Counted from the first letter of the stretch, positions 38,827 to 47,824 are shown. The stretch is DNA of 50,413 bases from Immundisolibacter sp. (GCF_014359565.1 NZ_JACIZD010000017.1:1-50413); one strand, 5' to 3'. The notes: generated by a model from the sequence alone, not told the origin. Translations and numbers: made by a program.

Positions 38827-40484
38827 GCGTGTCTCCAGTAGGTGCTGCGTCGCTCCAGCAGCTGTCCGAGTGCGCCCAGGGCCGCGCCGGTGAGTCCGAT
38901 CAGCAGCATGCCGCTGAGCACCAGGTCCATGCGGAACAGTTGCTGGGCACCTATCAGCAGGCTGCCGATGCCGCCACCGGACGGCATGAAGTACTCCGCA
39001 CCGACGGTGCCGAGCCAGGCATAGATGAGCCCCAGCCGCAGACCGGCGAAGATGGCCGGCAAGGCGCCAGGCAGGATCAGCAACCGCAGCCGCTGGCGCA
39101 GATTCAGGCGCAGAACGCCGGCCGCTTCGGCAAGCTGCGGGGACAGGTCGGCGACGCCGTGCTGGGTAGCCAGCAGCAGCGGGAAGAAGGCGGCAAGCGC
39201 CACGAACACCACCTTGGCCGGCTCGCCGAGCCCGAACCAGGCGGTGAGCAGCGGCACCCAGGCGAAGATGGCCACCTGGCGCACTGCGGCCAGCGCCGGA
39301 CCCAGTGCGCGCTCGGCGGGGCGCCACAGCCCCAGCGCCAGGCCGAGCAACACACCGCTGCCGCCGCCCAGCGCCAGTCCGCCCAGGGTGCGCCCCAGGC
39401 TCAGCGCCATGGCGGTCGGCAGGCTGCCGTCGAGCAGGCCGCTCGCGGTGGTGTGCAGCACCGCGAGCGGTGCGGCCAGGATGCGCGCAGCGCCGCCATG
39501 CTGGCTGGCGAGCTGCCACACCGCGAGCAGTACCAGCGGCAGTGCCCACGACTGCACGCCCCAGCCACCGGGCGCGGCGCGGCCACCGGCAAACGCAGCC
39601 ATGCCAGGCTGCGGCCAGTGCACCATGCGCTGGCTCAGGCGGTGCATGGCCCAGGCCATGACCCCGCCGGTCAGGCCGACCACCAGGATGCACACCAGGA
39701 CGATGTCCAGCATGAACAGTTGCCGGCCCCACACCATCAGGTAGCCGATTCCCTCGCTGGAGGCCAGCAGTTCCACCGCCAGCAGCGCGGCCCATCCCTG
39801 TGACAGCGCAAGCCGCAGGCCGGTGAGGACCGACGGCAGCGCCGCCGGCACGGTCAGGCGCCACAGTCGCACGCCGCGCGGCAGACGCAGCACCGCCGCT
39901 GCCTCGCGCAGGCGCGGCGGCACGTCCCGCGCGCCGACCAGCGTGTGCACGGTTACCGGCACGACGATGGCCTTGACCAGCACCACCCACTTGAGCAGTT
40001 CGCCGATGCCGAAAAACAGCATGAACAGGGGAATCCAGGCCAGCGTCGGCACCTGCGCCAGGGCGCTGAAGGTGGGGTAGATCAGCCGTTCGGCCCGCGC
40101 GCTGGCGTCCAGCACGGCCCCCAGCAGCAGTCCCGTGGACACGCCGCCCAGCAGTCCCAGCGCCAGCCGCTGGACGCTGATCCACAGTTGCCCCCCCAGT
40201 TCGCCCGAAGCCAGTTCCAGCGCAGTTTTTGCGACCACCTCGGGGGAAGGCAGTATCTGCGGCGACATCCACTGCTGCCGGCTGGCCAGGTACCACAGCA
40301 GCGCCGTCAGCGCGGGCACCAGCCATGGCACCAGCGCGGCGCCCAGACGGCGGCCGTAGCTCGGCGCGGCGCGCACCGTGCCGGGCTGGATGCCGGCACG
40401 GTGCGCGGCCGCGTCACCGGCCGACGCGCCAGATCCTGCATACAGCGTGTGCATCAGCGTTGCCACGTGCGGGTGCGCGGCCAT
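38823..40484 (-). CDS. atsB: Fused two-domain ABC permease (AtsB-like)
   Basis: This 553-residue inner-membrane permease is a tandem fusion of two SsuC/TauC-type domains, roughly 45-290 and 305-553. Each has about six helices and an EAA loop (REAAAVLRLPRGVRLWRLTVP in the first and AEAAGVLRLNLRQRLRLLILP, about 455-475, in the second). The usual sulfonate permease is a homodimer of one domain, so the fusion allows the two halves to diverge. A cytoplasmic N-terminal extension of about 45 residues is unusual. It follows exbD by one base and overlaps atsC by four. Confidence 0.9.
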
Positions 40485-40485
40485 G

Positions 40486-40887
40486 TCAGCGCGCCGTGAT
40501 TACGGCCAGACGCGTGATGCCCGCCCGCTCGATTGCGGCCATGGCCTGCGCAACCACGCCGTAGTTCACGCCGGCGTCGGCCTGCAGCTGCACCCGCAGA
40601 TCGGCGTTGCTCGCCCGGGCCGCCGCGAGATTCGCTTCCAGCAGCTCGGGCTGGATCTCGTCCTTGCCGATGAACACCTTGCCGGCGCTGTCGATGCCCA
40701 CCACCAGCGGCTCCTTCTGCTCCGGCGGCGCGACGGCGGCGGTCTTGGGCAAGTTGACCTGGATGGCGTTGGTCAGCAGCGGCGCCGTGACGATGAACAC
40801 CACCAGCAGCACCAGCATCACGTCCACCAACGGAGTGATGTTGATCTCGCTGAGGACTTCGTCCGAGTCCTGGGTCGAGAAGGCCAT
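40486..40887 (-). CDS. exbD: ExbD/TolR-family protein
   Basis: This 133-residue protein is one half of the proton channel that powers TonB. It has one N-terminal transmembrane helix after EINITPLVDVMLVLLVVFIV, with the conserved Asp in the helix, and a periplasmic domain (VVGIDSAGKVFIGKDEI to ITRLAVITAR). The order tonB-exbB-exbD is kept, followed directly by the ABC permease. A dedicated set inside the sulfate-ester locus is uncommon. Confidence 0.93.
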   Translation of the reverse strand: MAFSTQDSDEVLSEINITPLVDVMLVLLVVFIVTAPLLTNAIQVNLPKTAAVAPPEQKEPLVVGIDSAGKVFIGKDEIQPELLEANLAAARASNADLRVQLQADAGVNYGVVAQAMAAIERAGITRLAVITAR

Positions 40888-40888
40888 G

Positions 40889-41599
40889 TCAGAACGCCTC
40901 CCGCACGCGTTGCACGGCGGCAGGGCGGGGCGCCGGATGTGCAATCACCTGGAAGGAAGACTTCTGCGCCAGGCTGTAGAAGTCGTGAGCAAAGTCGTCG
41001 AGGTCGGCCGCGGTCAGCTTCAGGCGCCGCAGGAAGTAGTTGTAGACCAGCACCGCGGGCACCGCGACGGCGATACCAAAACCGGTCGCAATCAGCGCCG
41101 CGCCGATCGGGCCGGCCACCGTTTCAAGGCTGGACGAGCCGGCGGCGGCAATGCCATCGAGCGCTTTCATGATTCCCCACACGGTGCCGAACAGGCCGAT
41201 GAACGGCGCCGTGGAGCCGATGCTGGCCAGTGCCGCGAGGCCGCTTTCCAGCCCCCGCCGCTCGCGTTGCACTTGTTGACGCAGCGCCCGTTCCAGGCGG
41301 TCCTGGTGGTCGATGGCGTGGCTGAGGTCACCGGCCGGCGCTGCCGCGGTATGCAAGGCGGCAAAACCAGCCTGCGCCACGCGCGCGGCGGCGCCGGGCG
41401 CCTCGTCCACCAGCTCGGCGGCGGCCGGCAGGTTGGAGGCGCTCCAGAACCGTTTCAGAAAACGCCGGTCCTGGCGTTTCAGGCGGACGAACTGCACGCC
41501 CTTCAACAGGCCCAGCGCCCAGGTGATGGTGGAGAAGCCGGCCAGCAGCCACAGCACCGCGTGGTCTACCGACTGGATGGGGGATGCCGACAGGTTCAT
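40889..41599 (-). CDS. exbB: ExbB/TolQ-family proton channel protein
   Basis: This 236-residue protein has three transmembrane helices: one at about 15-35, and two in the conserved C-terminal half (LASIGSTAPFIGLFGTVWGIM and GAALIATGFGIAVAVPAVLVYNYF, each given by its ends at about 128-148 and 170-193). It makes the ring of the TonB energising channel with ExbD. The ATG at 41599 is preferred over a TTG five codons upstream. One base separates it from exbD. Confidence 0.93.
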   Translation of the reverse strand: MNLSASPIQSVDHAVLWLLAGFSTITWALGLLKGVQFVRLKRQDRRFLKRFWSASNLPAAAELVDEAPGAAARVAQAGFAALHTAAAPAGDLSHAIDHQDRLERALRQQVQRERRGLESGLAALASIGSTAPFIGLFGTVWGIMKALDGIAAAGSSSLETVAGPIGAALIATGFGIAVAVPAVLVYNYFLRRLKLTAADLDDFAHDFYSLAQKSSFQVIAHPAPRPAAVQRVREAF

Positions 41600-41635
41600 G
41601 GTCTTTAATTCCAAGTTGACTCGGGACAGGTTGGC

Positions 41636-42433
41636 TCAGGACAGGCTGAAGCCGATCGGTACGCTGACCCAGCCGTCCTCGGCCAGGTCGCCGCGCTTCG
41701 CCGGCACGAAGGTCCAGCGCCGGACCGCCTGTGCCGCCGCCGCATCCAGGACATCCCGGCCGCTCGACTGCTGCACCTGGATTTCGCTGGGCACGCCAGT
41801 GGCACGCACGTGGACGCGCAGCACCACGGTGCCTTCCCAGCCGCGGCGGCGGGCGAACTCCGGGTACTCCGGCGGCGGGTTGCGCAGGTAATCCGCGTTC
41901 GCCGACGGCGGCGTCGCCGCCGGTGGACGAAGCGCCGGGGGTGCCGGCACGGCGGGCGCAATTGGCGCAGGCGCGTGCATCGGAGCCGGCTCGGGCGCAG
42001 GCGCAGGCGGGGCCTTCGGCCTGGGCGGCGCTTTGCGTGGCGCCGGACGCGCGGCGAACTCATCTACCTGCGGTGGCGGCGGTGACGGCGGTGCCACCAC
42101 CGGTTGCGGAACGACCGGCTGCGGCACCACGGGCTGCGGCATGACCGGCGGCGGCGCCGGGCGGGTCAGTTCGATTTCAAGCGGCGGGACGATCGGTGCC
42201 GTCATCGGCAGCGACGGTTCCGGCTGGGCATTCCATGCGTGGAACATCGCGCCATGCAGCACCACCGCCAGTGCCGCAATCAGCACCGCTTCACGGCGAC
42301 TGAGCACGTGCCCGGGCGGGAGCGCGCCAACGAGGACTGGCGCGGCCTGTACCGCGGGGCGGTAAGCCTCGCGTACTGGAACGTTGCGCCAGTACAGCGC
42401 AGAGACGCTGTCGGCGGTCAGCGCGTTGCCCAT
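41636..42433 (-). CDS. tonB: TonB-family energy-transducing protein with N-terminal extension
   Basis: TonB couples the ExbB/ExbD proton channel to outer-membrane receptors. The 265-residue protein has one transmembrane helix at about 49-66, a long Pro-rich spacer with repeated PQPVV units (about 97-175), and a C-terminal TonB domain (PPEYPEFARRRGWEGTVVLRV, about 187-207, then AAAAQAVRRWTFVPAK). About 45 residues precede the helix, longer than in ordinary TonB. It is the first gene of the tonB-exbB-exbD-atsB-atsC-atsA-binding-protein operon. The sigma-54 promoter P2 and an intrinsic terminator lie upstream, in that order. Confidence 0.92.
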   Translation of the reverse strand: MGNALTADSVSALYWRNVPVREAYRPAVQAAPVLVGALPPGHVLSRREAVLIAALAVVLHGAMFHAWNAQPEPSLPMTAPIVPPLEIELTRPAPPPVMPQPVVPQPVVPQPVVAPPSPPPPQVDEFAARPAPRKAPPRPKAPPAPAPEPAPMHAPAPIAPAVPAPPALRPPAATPPSANADYLRNPPPEYPEFARRRGWEGTVVLRVHVRATGVPSEIQVQQSSGRDVLDAAAAQAVRRWTFVPAKRGDLAEDGWVSVPIGFSLS

Positions 42434-42470
42434 GAATGCACTCCTGCCTGAGCGAACAAAGAAACCGTAC

Positions 42471-42499
42471 AAAAAACCGGCACGGGCTGGCCCCGCCGG
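42471..42499 (-). terminator. Intrinsic terminator in the tonB leader (attenuator candidate)
   Basis: On the minus strand, CCGGCGGGG pairs with CCCGTGCCGG (eight to nine base pairs with one bulged G and a CCAG loop), followed directly by six T. It lies between the P2 start (about 42538) and the tonB ATG at 42433. An upstream CCCGC/GCCG segment near 42507-42515 can pair with CGGCGGG of the terminator arm, giving a plausible antiterminator. Confidence 0.75.
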
Positions 42500-42549
42500 C
42501 TGATGTCGGCGCGGGCCTGTCCCGGGTGTCGGCGGACGCTCTTCCCTTA

Positions 42550-42564
42550 GCAGGTCGCGTGCCA
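42550..42564 (-). promoter_or_regulatory. Sigma-54 promoter P2 (tonB operon)
   Basis: The minus-strand sequence TGGCACGCGACCTGC matches TGGCACG-N4-TTGC with one change, keeping GG and GC ten bases apart. Predicted start is near 42538, 105 bases before tonB. It should drive tonB, exbB, exbD, atsB, atsC, atsA and the binding protein. Confidence 0.8.
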
Positions 42565-42568
42565 AAAA

Positions 42569-42581
42569 TAACTTACTGATT
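42569..42581 (-). promoter_or_regulatory. IHF-like site near P2
   Basis: Minus-strand AATCAGTAAGTTA matches the IHF consensus WATCAANNNNTTR at all defined positions but one. It is centred about 37 bases upstream of the predicted start, between P2 and the palindrome at 42645-42662, where a DNA bend would help a sigma-54 activator contact polymerase. The surrounding tract is AT-rich. Confidence 0.4.
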
Positions 42582-42644
42582 TTGTGTGAATAATTTTATT
42601 AATGGCCGGGGCCATGCTGCCGCATCAACAGTGCGCTCAGCAGC

Positions 42645-42662
42645 CTGTTGCGCGTGCAGCAG
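42645..42662. promoter_or_regulatory. Palindrome CTGTTG-N6-CAGCAG upstream of P2
   Basis: CTGTTGCGCGTGCAGCAG is an imperfect palindrome, 15 of 18 bases the same as the one upstream of P3 (48048-48065). It is centred about 115 bases upstream of the predicted start, a normal enhancer distance for a sigma-54 activator. An extra half site CAGCAG is at 42638-42643. Binding by the local regulator is inference. Confidence 0.45.
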
Positions 42663-42888
42663 AAACGCCGGGGCCGGGCCGGATGGTCGGGGTGTCCCCG
42701 CTACGAGCCCGATGCTCGGGACAGAAAGGGGCTGGGTCGTCGGGCCGTTTGTCGCGCGGTGGTCTTGCACGGTCGGCCGGCGCCCGCCCCTCGGCATTGC
42801 GCCGGTTTCCTTTCCGTCGCATGCAGCACACGCCGGAGCGCCCGGCGCGCAGCGAACCGGTGGAGCGGGAGGCGGCAATACGCGGCGC

Positions 42889-42912
42889 GCCGGCGCAGGG
42901 GCCTGCGCCGGC
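42889..42912 (-). terminator. Strong hairpin after the atsK-like gene
   Basis: A perfect 11-bp inverted repeat (42889-42899 with 42902-42912) begins 20 bases after the dioxygenase stop on the transcribed strand. It has no T tract. It may mark the end of the receptor-sulfotransferase-dioxygenase unit. Confidence 0.45.
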
Positions 42913-42931
42913 CGGCACGCCGGGGTGCAGA

Positions 42932-43837
42932 TCAGGTGGGGCGCAGGGTCTGGCTGCGCGTGCCGTCCACGCCAAATGGCACATCGCCAGCCACGGTCAC
43001 GCGGCGCACGATGCGCGGCTGCGCGTCGTAGTCGTCCACGGCGTAGTGCTGCGTGGCGCGGTTGTCCCAGATGGCCACGTCACCGACCCGCCAGCGCCAG
43101 CGAACGGAGTTCTCGGGACGGGTGACGTGGCCCTGCAGCAGGTTGAACAGCTGCGTCGAATCGGCCGGCCCATAACCCTTGATGCGCTTCACGAAATGAC
43201 CGAGCAGCAGGGCGCGCTCGCCGCTGACCGGATGCACGCGCACCACCGGGTGTTCAGTCTCGTAAACGGTGGAGGTGAACACCTTGCGGTAGGTGTTCAG
43301 CTGCTCCGTGGAGATGTGTGGTTTCACAGCCGCGTAGTCGTACTCGTTGCTGTGTACCGCCCACAGGCGGTCCGCCAGGTCGCGCAGTGGCGGCGGCAGG
43401 TGGGCGTAGGCGGCGGCGGTGTTTGCCCACAGGGTGTCGCCTCCGGACCGGGGCACGACCACGGCCCGCAGCACCGCGGCCCTGGGGTAATCGGCCACGA
43501 AGGTCACGTCGGTGTGCCAACTGTTGGCACGTTGGCCCAGGGCACCGTCCAGTTCCAGCAGGAAGCGGGTACCTTCCCGTACCGGCACCGTGGGGTGCGC
43601 AACGGGGGAGCCGAGCCGGGCGGCAAAAGCCTCCTGGCCGGCGTCATCGAGGTGGGTCTGGTCGCGGAAGAACAGCACCTTGTGAGCCACCAGGGCGTGT
43701 TCTATCGCGGCCAGGGTGGTGTCATTCAGCGCCGCGGACAGTGCAATGCCGCGAATCTCGGCGCCGATGCGTCCGGCGACCGGGGCGATGTCCAGCTCCT
43801 GGGCGTGCGCTGTAGCAGCGAGTGCGGAGTGGGTCAT
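42932..43837 (-). CDS. atsK: TauD-family alkylsulfatase dioxygenase (AtsK-like)
   Basis: This 301-residue Fe(II)/2-oxoglutarate dioxygenase matches AtsK of Pseudomonas putida in length and residues. AtsK cleaves alkyl sulfate esters oxidatively, releasing sulfate and an aldehyde with succinate and CO2. The facial triad is His108 and Asp110 (SWHTDVTFV) and His264 (RATQHYAVDDY), and the 2-oxoglutarate/substrate arginines are 275 and 279. I recall the same numbering in AtsK. ATG at 43837 follows GAGGA. TauD is the related alternative, but the ats neighbours favour AtsK. Cytoplasmic. Confidence 0.88.
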   Translation of the reverse strand: MTHSALAATAHAQELDIAPVAGRIGAEIRGIALSAALNDTTLAAIEHALVAHKVLFFRDQTHLDDAGQEAFAARLGSPVAHPTVPVREGTRFLLELDGALGQRANSWHTDVTFVADYPRAAVLRAVVVPRSGGDTLWANTAAAYAHLPPPLRDLADRLWAVHSNEYDYAAVKPHISTEQLNTYRKVFTSTVYETEHPVVRVHPVSGERALLLGHFVKRIKGYGPADSTQLFNLLQGHVTRPENSVRWRWRVGDVAIWDNRATQHYAVDDYDAQPRIVRRVTVAGDVPFGVDGTRSQTLRPT

Positions 43838-43994
43838 GTCGGGGTCCTCATGGGGTTGAATCAGGGTTCGAAGAAAGCCGTCGCGCGCCACGACATCGCT
43901 CGTGCCTGAGGTGGCCGGCTGCCGGCCGGGCCGCACTATGCGGGCAGTGAATCGGTGGTCGGGCGCGACCGGTTGCGGCGTGCATCGCCGGGCG

Positions 43995-45374
43995 TCAGCG
44001 TGCCGCCGTGCGCTGCACGGGAACCTGCCCCGGCAGCGTGGGGATGACCGCTTGTTCGCTGCGCGCGGTGCCTTCGGGCGCCCAGTCGTATGGCACCGGT
44101 GTCGCGCGATAGACCCAGTTGCTCGAAGCATCCCCGTGCGGCGCCTTGCCGAAATACGGGCTGACGTACTCCCAGACGATCTCGCCCTGCGCCGTCACCT
44201 GGAAGAACCGGCCAGTCATGCCCTCGTCTATCAGCGTGTTGCCATTGGGCAGCCGCCGCGCACTGCTGATGAAGGAGCTGAAAAAGGCCCAGCCGGGCTG
44301 CCGCGAGCGCTCGGCGCTGTACTGCCAGACGATCTGCCAACTGACGGGGTCAATTTCCAGCACCCGCGAACCGGAAGTCACCTGCAACGGCGTCGGCGGG
44401 TAGCCGGCCGCGCCCTGGTTGTCGAACACCAGCAGGTTGCCGGCGCCGGGCAGGCCGGCGGGGATCAGGTGCGCGTCGTGCTGGCCGACGAACTGGTCCA
44501 CCGGCCGCGGCACGTGCTGGCCGGCCTTGGGGTCTATTGGCGGCAGCCCCGGGCCCAGGCGCCACACCACCTTGCCGCTGGCCTTGGCGATGATGGCGAT
44601 GAAGTTGGCGTTGCGCGCGTCGATCATCAGGTTGTCCGGATGAAAACGGGCATCGCCGGCGTCGAACCACCTGTTGGGCCCGAGCACGCTCAGGTTGTTG
44701 ACGTGCAGGTAATCCGGGTTTTTGGTGGCGCGCACCAGCGCCAGTTGCTCGGCGGTGAAGCCGAACTCCTCCAGGTGCTCGGAGGCCAGCCAGCGCCACG
44801 CGATCTCGCCGTTGGGCGTGATTTCGTACACCGCGTCGTCAATGACTACCGGCACGTCGAAGCCGGCCACCGGGTGCGGCTTGTTGACCAGCACCAGTGT
44901 GTTGCCGTTGGGCAGTCGGCGCAGGTCGTGATGCTGGCGGGCGGCGCCGTCTGGGGCGGCATCGCCCCAGCGCCATACCACCTTGCCGTCCCAATCCAGC
45001 TCGCCGATGGCCTGGTTGTCCAGCCCATTGCCGGGGGAGGCGAGCGGGTGCGGCTTTTCCGTGGCAGCCAGCTGCACCAGCACGCGGCCGCGGGCGCCGC
45101 CGGCCAGCGCCGGGTCCAGCAACACGGTGGGAAAGCCGGGGTAGTCCCAGCGGCGCACTTCGTTGCCGTTCATGTCGATGAGGCGGGTCTTGCGGTCCGC
45201 ACCGCTGAACACGACGTAGCCGTTCCAGGCCTTCTGTGGGTCGTAACGGGTCACGCCGGTGGGGTAGACGCTGGGCGCGCCATGCGCAGCGGCGGCCAGC
45301 ATCAGCCCGGCCATTGCGGCCAGCCAGCCGCGCCGTACCGCTACGGCGTGAAAGAACGTAGGTATGGTCGTCAT
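43995..45374 (-). CDS. Arylsulfotransferase-family beta-propeller protein
   Basis: This 459-residue periplasmic protein has a signal peptide (cleavage near AAAAHGAPS). Its blade repeats are typical of the arylsulfotransferase (Arylsulfotrans) beta-propeller family: YEITPNGEIAWRW, HHDLRRLPNGNTLVLVN, GQHDAHLIPAGLPGAGNLLVFDN, VLEIDPVSWQIVWQY, ARRLPNGNTLIDEG and GEIVWEYVSPYFG. PAPS-independent members move sulfate between phenols through a sulfo-histidine; several His residues are present, but I cannot assign the catalytic one. It lies 41 bases after the receptor gene, so it may act on sulfate esters at entry. Confidence 0.8.
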   Translation of the reverse strand: MTTIPTFFHAVAVRRGWLAAMAGLMLAAAAHGAPSVYPTGVTRYDPQKAWNGYVVFSGADRKTRLIDMNGNEVRRWDYPGFPTVLLDPALAGGARGRVLVQLAATEKPHPLASPGNGLDNQAIGELDWDGKVVWRWGDAAPDGAARQHHDLRRLPNGNTLVLVNKPHPVAGFDVPVVIDDAVYEITPNGEIAWRWLASEHLEEFGFTAEQLALVRATKNPDYLHVNNLSVLGPNRWFDAGDARFHPDNLMIDARNANFIAIIAKASGKVVWRLGPGLPPIDPKAGQHVPRPVDQFVGQHDAHLIPAGLPGAGNLLVFDNQGAAGYPPTPLQVTSGSRVLEIDPVSWQIVWQYSAERSRQPGWAFFSSFISSARRLPNGNTLIDEGMTGRFFQVTAQGEIVWEYVSPYFGKAPHGDASSNWVYRATPVPYDWAPEGTARSEQAVIPTLPGQVPVQRTAAR

Positions 45375-45415
45375 GATGTGGCTCTCCCGATGGTGACAGA
45401 TAAGGACCGGCCGGC

Positions 45416-47824
45416 TCAGAAGTCGTAACGAGCACTCACGCCCAGCGTGCGGGGCGTGCCGATCAGGCCGCCGTAGCCGCCGTTCTGTTCGTTCCAGAGG
45501 ATGGTGTAGTAGGTCTTGTCGAAGGCGTTCTTGAGCCACAGCGACAGGTCCAGCTGGCCTTTGCCCAGGTCCACGCGCACGCCGGTGGACAGGTTGACCA
45601 CCGCGTAGCTCGGGATCTGCCCGAACTTGGAATCGTCGAGCGTGCCCGGCGCGCTGGAGCGGAACGCGTAGCTGGCGGCCAAGTAGTGCTGCAAGCCGTC
45701 GCCGGCGCGCCAGCGATAGTCGCCGCTGAGGTTGGCGATCCACTTGGGGGCACCCACCACCTGCCGGCCGGTCAGGTCGCAGGACTGCGGCGCGCCTGGC
45801 TGGAAACCGATTTCCGGCGGGCAGGGCGCGTCCTTGTAGGACAGGTAGGTGGCATCGTTGTACGAGCCGTTGAAGCTCAGCGTGAGGCCGCGCAGCGGCA
45901 GCGCGGTGGCTTCGAACTCCAGGCCGCGGGTACGCACCGAGCCGGCGTTGGTCAGGTAGCGGGTGAAGGATGCGTCGTCGAAGGCCAGGGTCTGATAGCC
46001 GTTGACCTGGCTCCAGAACACATTGGTGTTGAGCAGCAGGCGGCGGTCGAAAAGGACGCTCTTGACGCCCAGTTCAGCGTCGTTGGCGCGCTCGGCGCCC
46101 ACCAGCAGGGAATCGGCGCCGGCGGTCGGCGCGGCCGACACCGACAGGTCTATGCCGCCGGACTTCTCGCCATGCGAGATCGAGGCATAACCCAGCACCT
46201 GCGGCGTGAACCGGTAGCCCAGGCTCAGCAGCCCGGACGGGCTGGAAGCGTTCAGGCCGAGGTCGCCTGAGTCGTAGGCGCCATAGCGGCCGTTGCGCGC
46301 TGCCGCCGCCGGGCCGGCTACCGGTGCGCCGCCGACCGGTGCGTCGCGGTCCACCCGTGCGTCCTTGCTTTCGTAGGTGCCGCGCGCGCCGGCGGTGAGG
46401 TCGAGGCGCTCGGTCAGGTGCCAGGTGCCCTGCGCGAACAGCGCGTAGCTGTCGATCTCGATCTGGCCGTGGCCGATGCTGGTGACGTTGGCCAGCGCGC
46501 CGGGTGGCGTGTCATTCCAGGTATCCGCAAGCGGGCCATTGAAGAAGAAGGATTCGTTGGTCAGGTCCTGGCGAAAGTAATAGGCGCCCAGCACATAGTC
46601 GAAGCGGCCGCCACTGGGTGAGGCCAGACGCAACTCCTGCGAGTACTGGTCGTCCCGTACCGACTGGCCGGCGTTGAGGCTGACCGGCACGTTCAGCCCA
46701 TCGTCGTTGCGCGGCGTGAAATTCCAGAAGCGGTATGCGCTGACGGACGTCAGCGTGAAGTCATTCGCCAGTTTCCAGTTGGCTTCCAACGAGGTGCCGC
46801 CCTGGAACACCCGCACGTTCTGCGCGCCGTCGATATTGACCTTGCCGTCGCGGCCATCCACCAGGGTGGCGCCGACCGCGGCCGCGCGCTGTTCGTAGCG
46901 GTTTATCCCGCCGATGGTCGGGCCGGTGCTGAACAGCACCCGGGTGCCGTTGCTGGAATCTTCCTCGTGGTAGTCGCCGATCCAGCGCACGTTGAGGTCC
47001 GCGCTGGGCTCGAACAGCAGTTGCCCACGCACGCCCTCGCGCTCGCCGCCGTTCAGGCGATCGCCATTGAAAACGTTCTTGATGTAGCCGTCGTCGCGCG
47101 TGCGGTACGCCCCCAGCCGGCCCGCCAGGGTGTCGGTCAGTGGCCCCGACAGCACACCCTTGCCCTGGAAATAGCCGTCCTGCCCACCGCTAGCCTCGAA
47201 GCTGCGCTCCGGCGTGAAGCTCGGCTTGCGGGTGGTGATGTTGAGCACGCCGGCGGTGGTGTTCTTGCCGAACAGCGTGCCCTGTGGGCCGCGCAGCACG
47301 TCGATCTGCTCCACGTCCAGCAGGTCGAACACCGCCATGCCGGGGCGGCCCAGAAACACGTTGTCCACGTAAATGCCGACGCTGCTTTCCAGGCCATCGC
47401 TGGCCGGGTTGTTGCCCAGACCACGTATGGAAATGCTCGACTGGCGGGCATGCATGTGTGCCACGTTGACGCTGGGCGCCAGTTGCTGGATGTCCTGCAC
47501 GCGGTAGATGCGCTGCGTCTCGAGCGTTTCGCCGCCCAGCACACTCATGGGCGTGGGCACATCCTGCGCGTCCTCCTCGCGGCGGCGCGCCGTGACGGTG
47601 ACTTTCTTGAGCGCCACCGCCGACTTGGCGGGCGTTGCCGTGACGGCAGGCTGGGTGTCGGTGTTGTCCAGCGTGGGCGCGGCATCTTCTGCCCATGCGC
47701 CATGCCTGGCGCCCATTGCCTCCAGCGTCAGCAGCAACGCCACCACCCGTTTCGACCTCTGCGTGTTGCCTGCCGTGGCGGTTCCGGCAGGCCGCGGCAT
47801 GACGTCTTTTGTTTCGAAATCCAT
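45416..47824 (-). CDS. TonB-dependent outer-membrane receptor
   Basis: This 802-residue outer-membrane receptor has a signal segment (cleavage near MGARHGAWAE), a TonB-box-like LKKVTVTARRR, a plug domain (SISIRGLGNNPASDGLESSVG to QIDVLRGPQGTLFGKNTTAGVLN, about 125-190), and a 22-strand-type barrel ending in ARYDF. It resembles the large family often called siderophore or FecA-like receptors, but its neighbours point to import of sulfate esters or related organosulfur compounds. The ATG follows AAGGAAGGGAG. It is the first gene of the unit controlled by P3. Confidence 0.93.
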   Translation of the reverse strand: MDFETKDVMPRPAGTATAGNTQRSKRVVALLLTLEAMGARHGAWAEDAAPTLDNTDTQPAVTATPAKSAVALKKVTVTARRREEDAQDVPTPMSVLGGETLETQRIYRVQDIQQLAPSVNVAHMHARQSSISIRGLGNNPASDGLESSVGIYVDNVFLGRPGMAVFDLLDVEQIDVLRGPQGTLFGKNTTAGVLNITTRKPSFTPERSFEASGGQDGYFQGKGVLSGPLTDTLAGRLGAYRTRDDGYIKNVFNGDRLNGGEREGVRGQLLFEPSADLNVRWIGDYHEEDSSNGTRVLFSTGPTIGGINRYEQRAAAVGATLVDGRDGKVNIDGAQNVRVFQGGTSLEANWKLANDFTLTSVSAYRFWNFTPRNDDGLNVPVSLNAGQSVRDDQYSQELRLASPSGGRFDYVLGAYYFRQDLTNESFFFNGPLADTWNDTPPGALANVTSIGHGQIEIDSYALFAQGTWHLTERLDLTAGARGTYESKDARVDRDAPVGGAPVAGPAAAARNGRYGAYDSGDLGLNASSPSGLLSLGYRFTPQVLGYASISHGEKSGGIDLSVSAAPTAGADSLLVGAERANDAELGVKSVLFDRRLLLNTNVFWSQVNGYQTLAFDDASFTRYLTNAGSVRTRGLEFEATALPLRGLTLSFNGSYNDATYLSYKDAPCPPEIGFQPGAPQSCDLTGRQVVGAPKWIANLSGDYRWRAGDGLQHYLAASYAFRSSAPGTLDDSKFGQIPSYAVVNLSTGVRVDLGKGQLDLSLWLKNAFDKTYYTILWNEQNGGYGGLIGTPRTLGVSARYDF

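Larger units (their letters stand above)
42434..42931. other. 498-base regulatory region between atsK-like gene and tonB
   Basis: No gene is supported. It contains, in the order of minus-strand transcription, a hairpin just after the dioxygenase gene (42889-42912), a palindrome (42645-42662), an AT-rich IHF-like site (42569-42581), sigma-54 promoter P2 (42550-42564), and an intrinsic terminator (42471-42499) before the tonB ribosome site (GGAG seven bases before ATG). Frames that cross it are GC-rich chance readings. Confidence 0.7.

Noticed and set aside
41940-42170. Short tandem repeats in DNA, thought to be a repeat array
   Set aside because: They encode the Pro-rich PQPVV spacer of TonB and are explained by the protein. 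No CRISPR-like array of equal repeats and spacers was seen in the window.
42602-43909. A plus-strand frame covering the atsK region
   Set aside because: It is antisense to the AtsK-like gene with all of its catalytic residues intact, and the part before it lies in the regulatory region.
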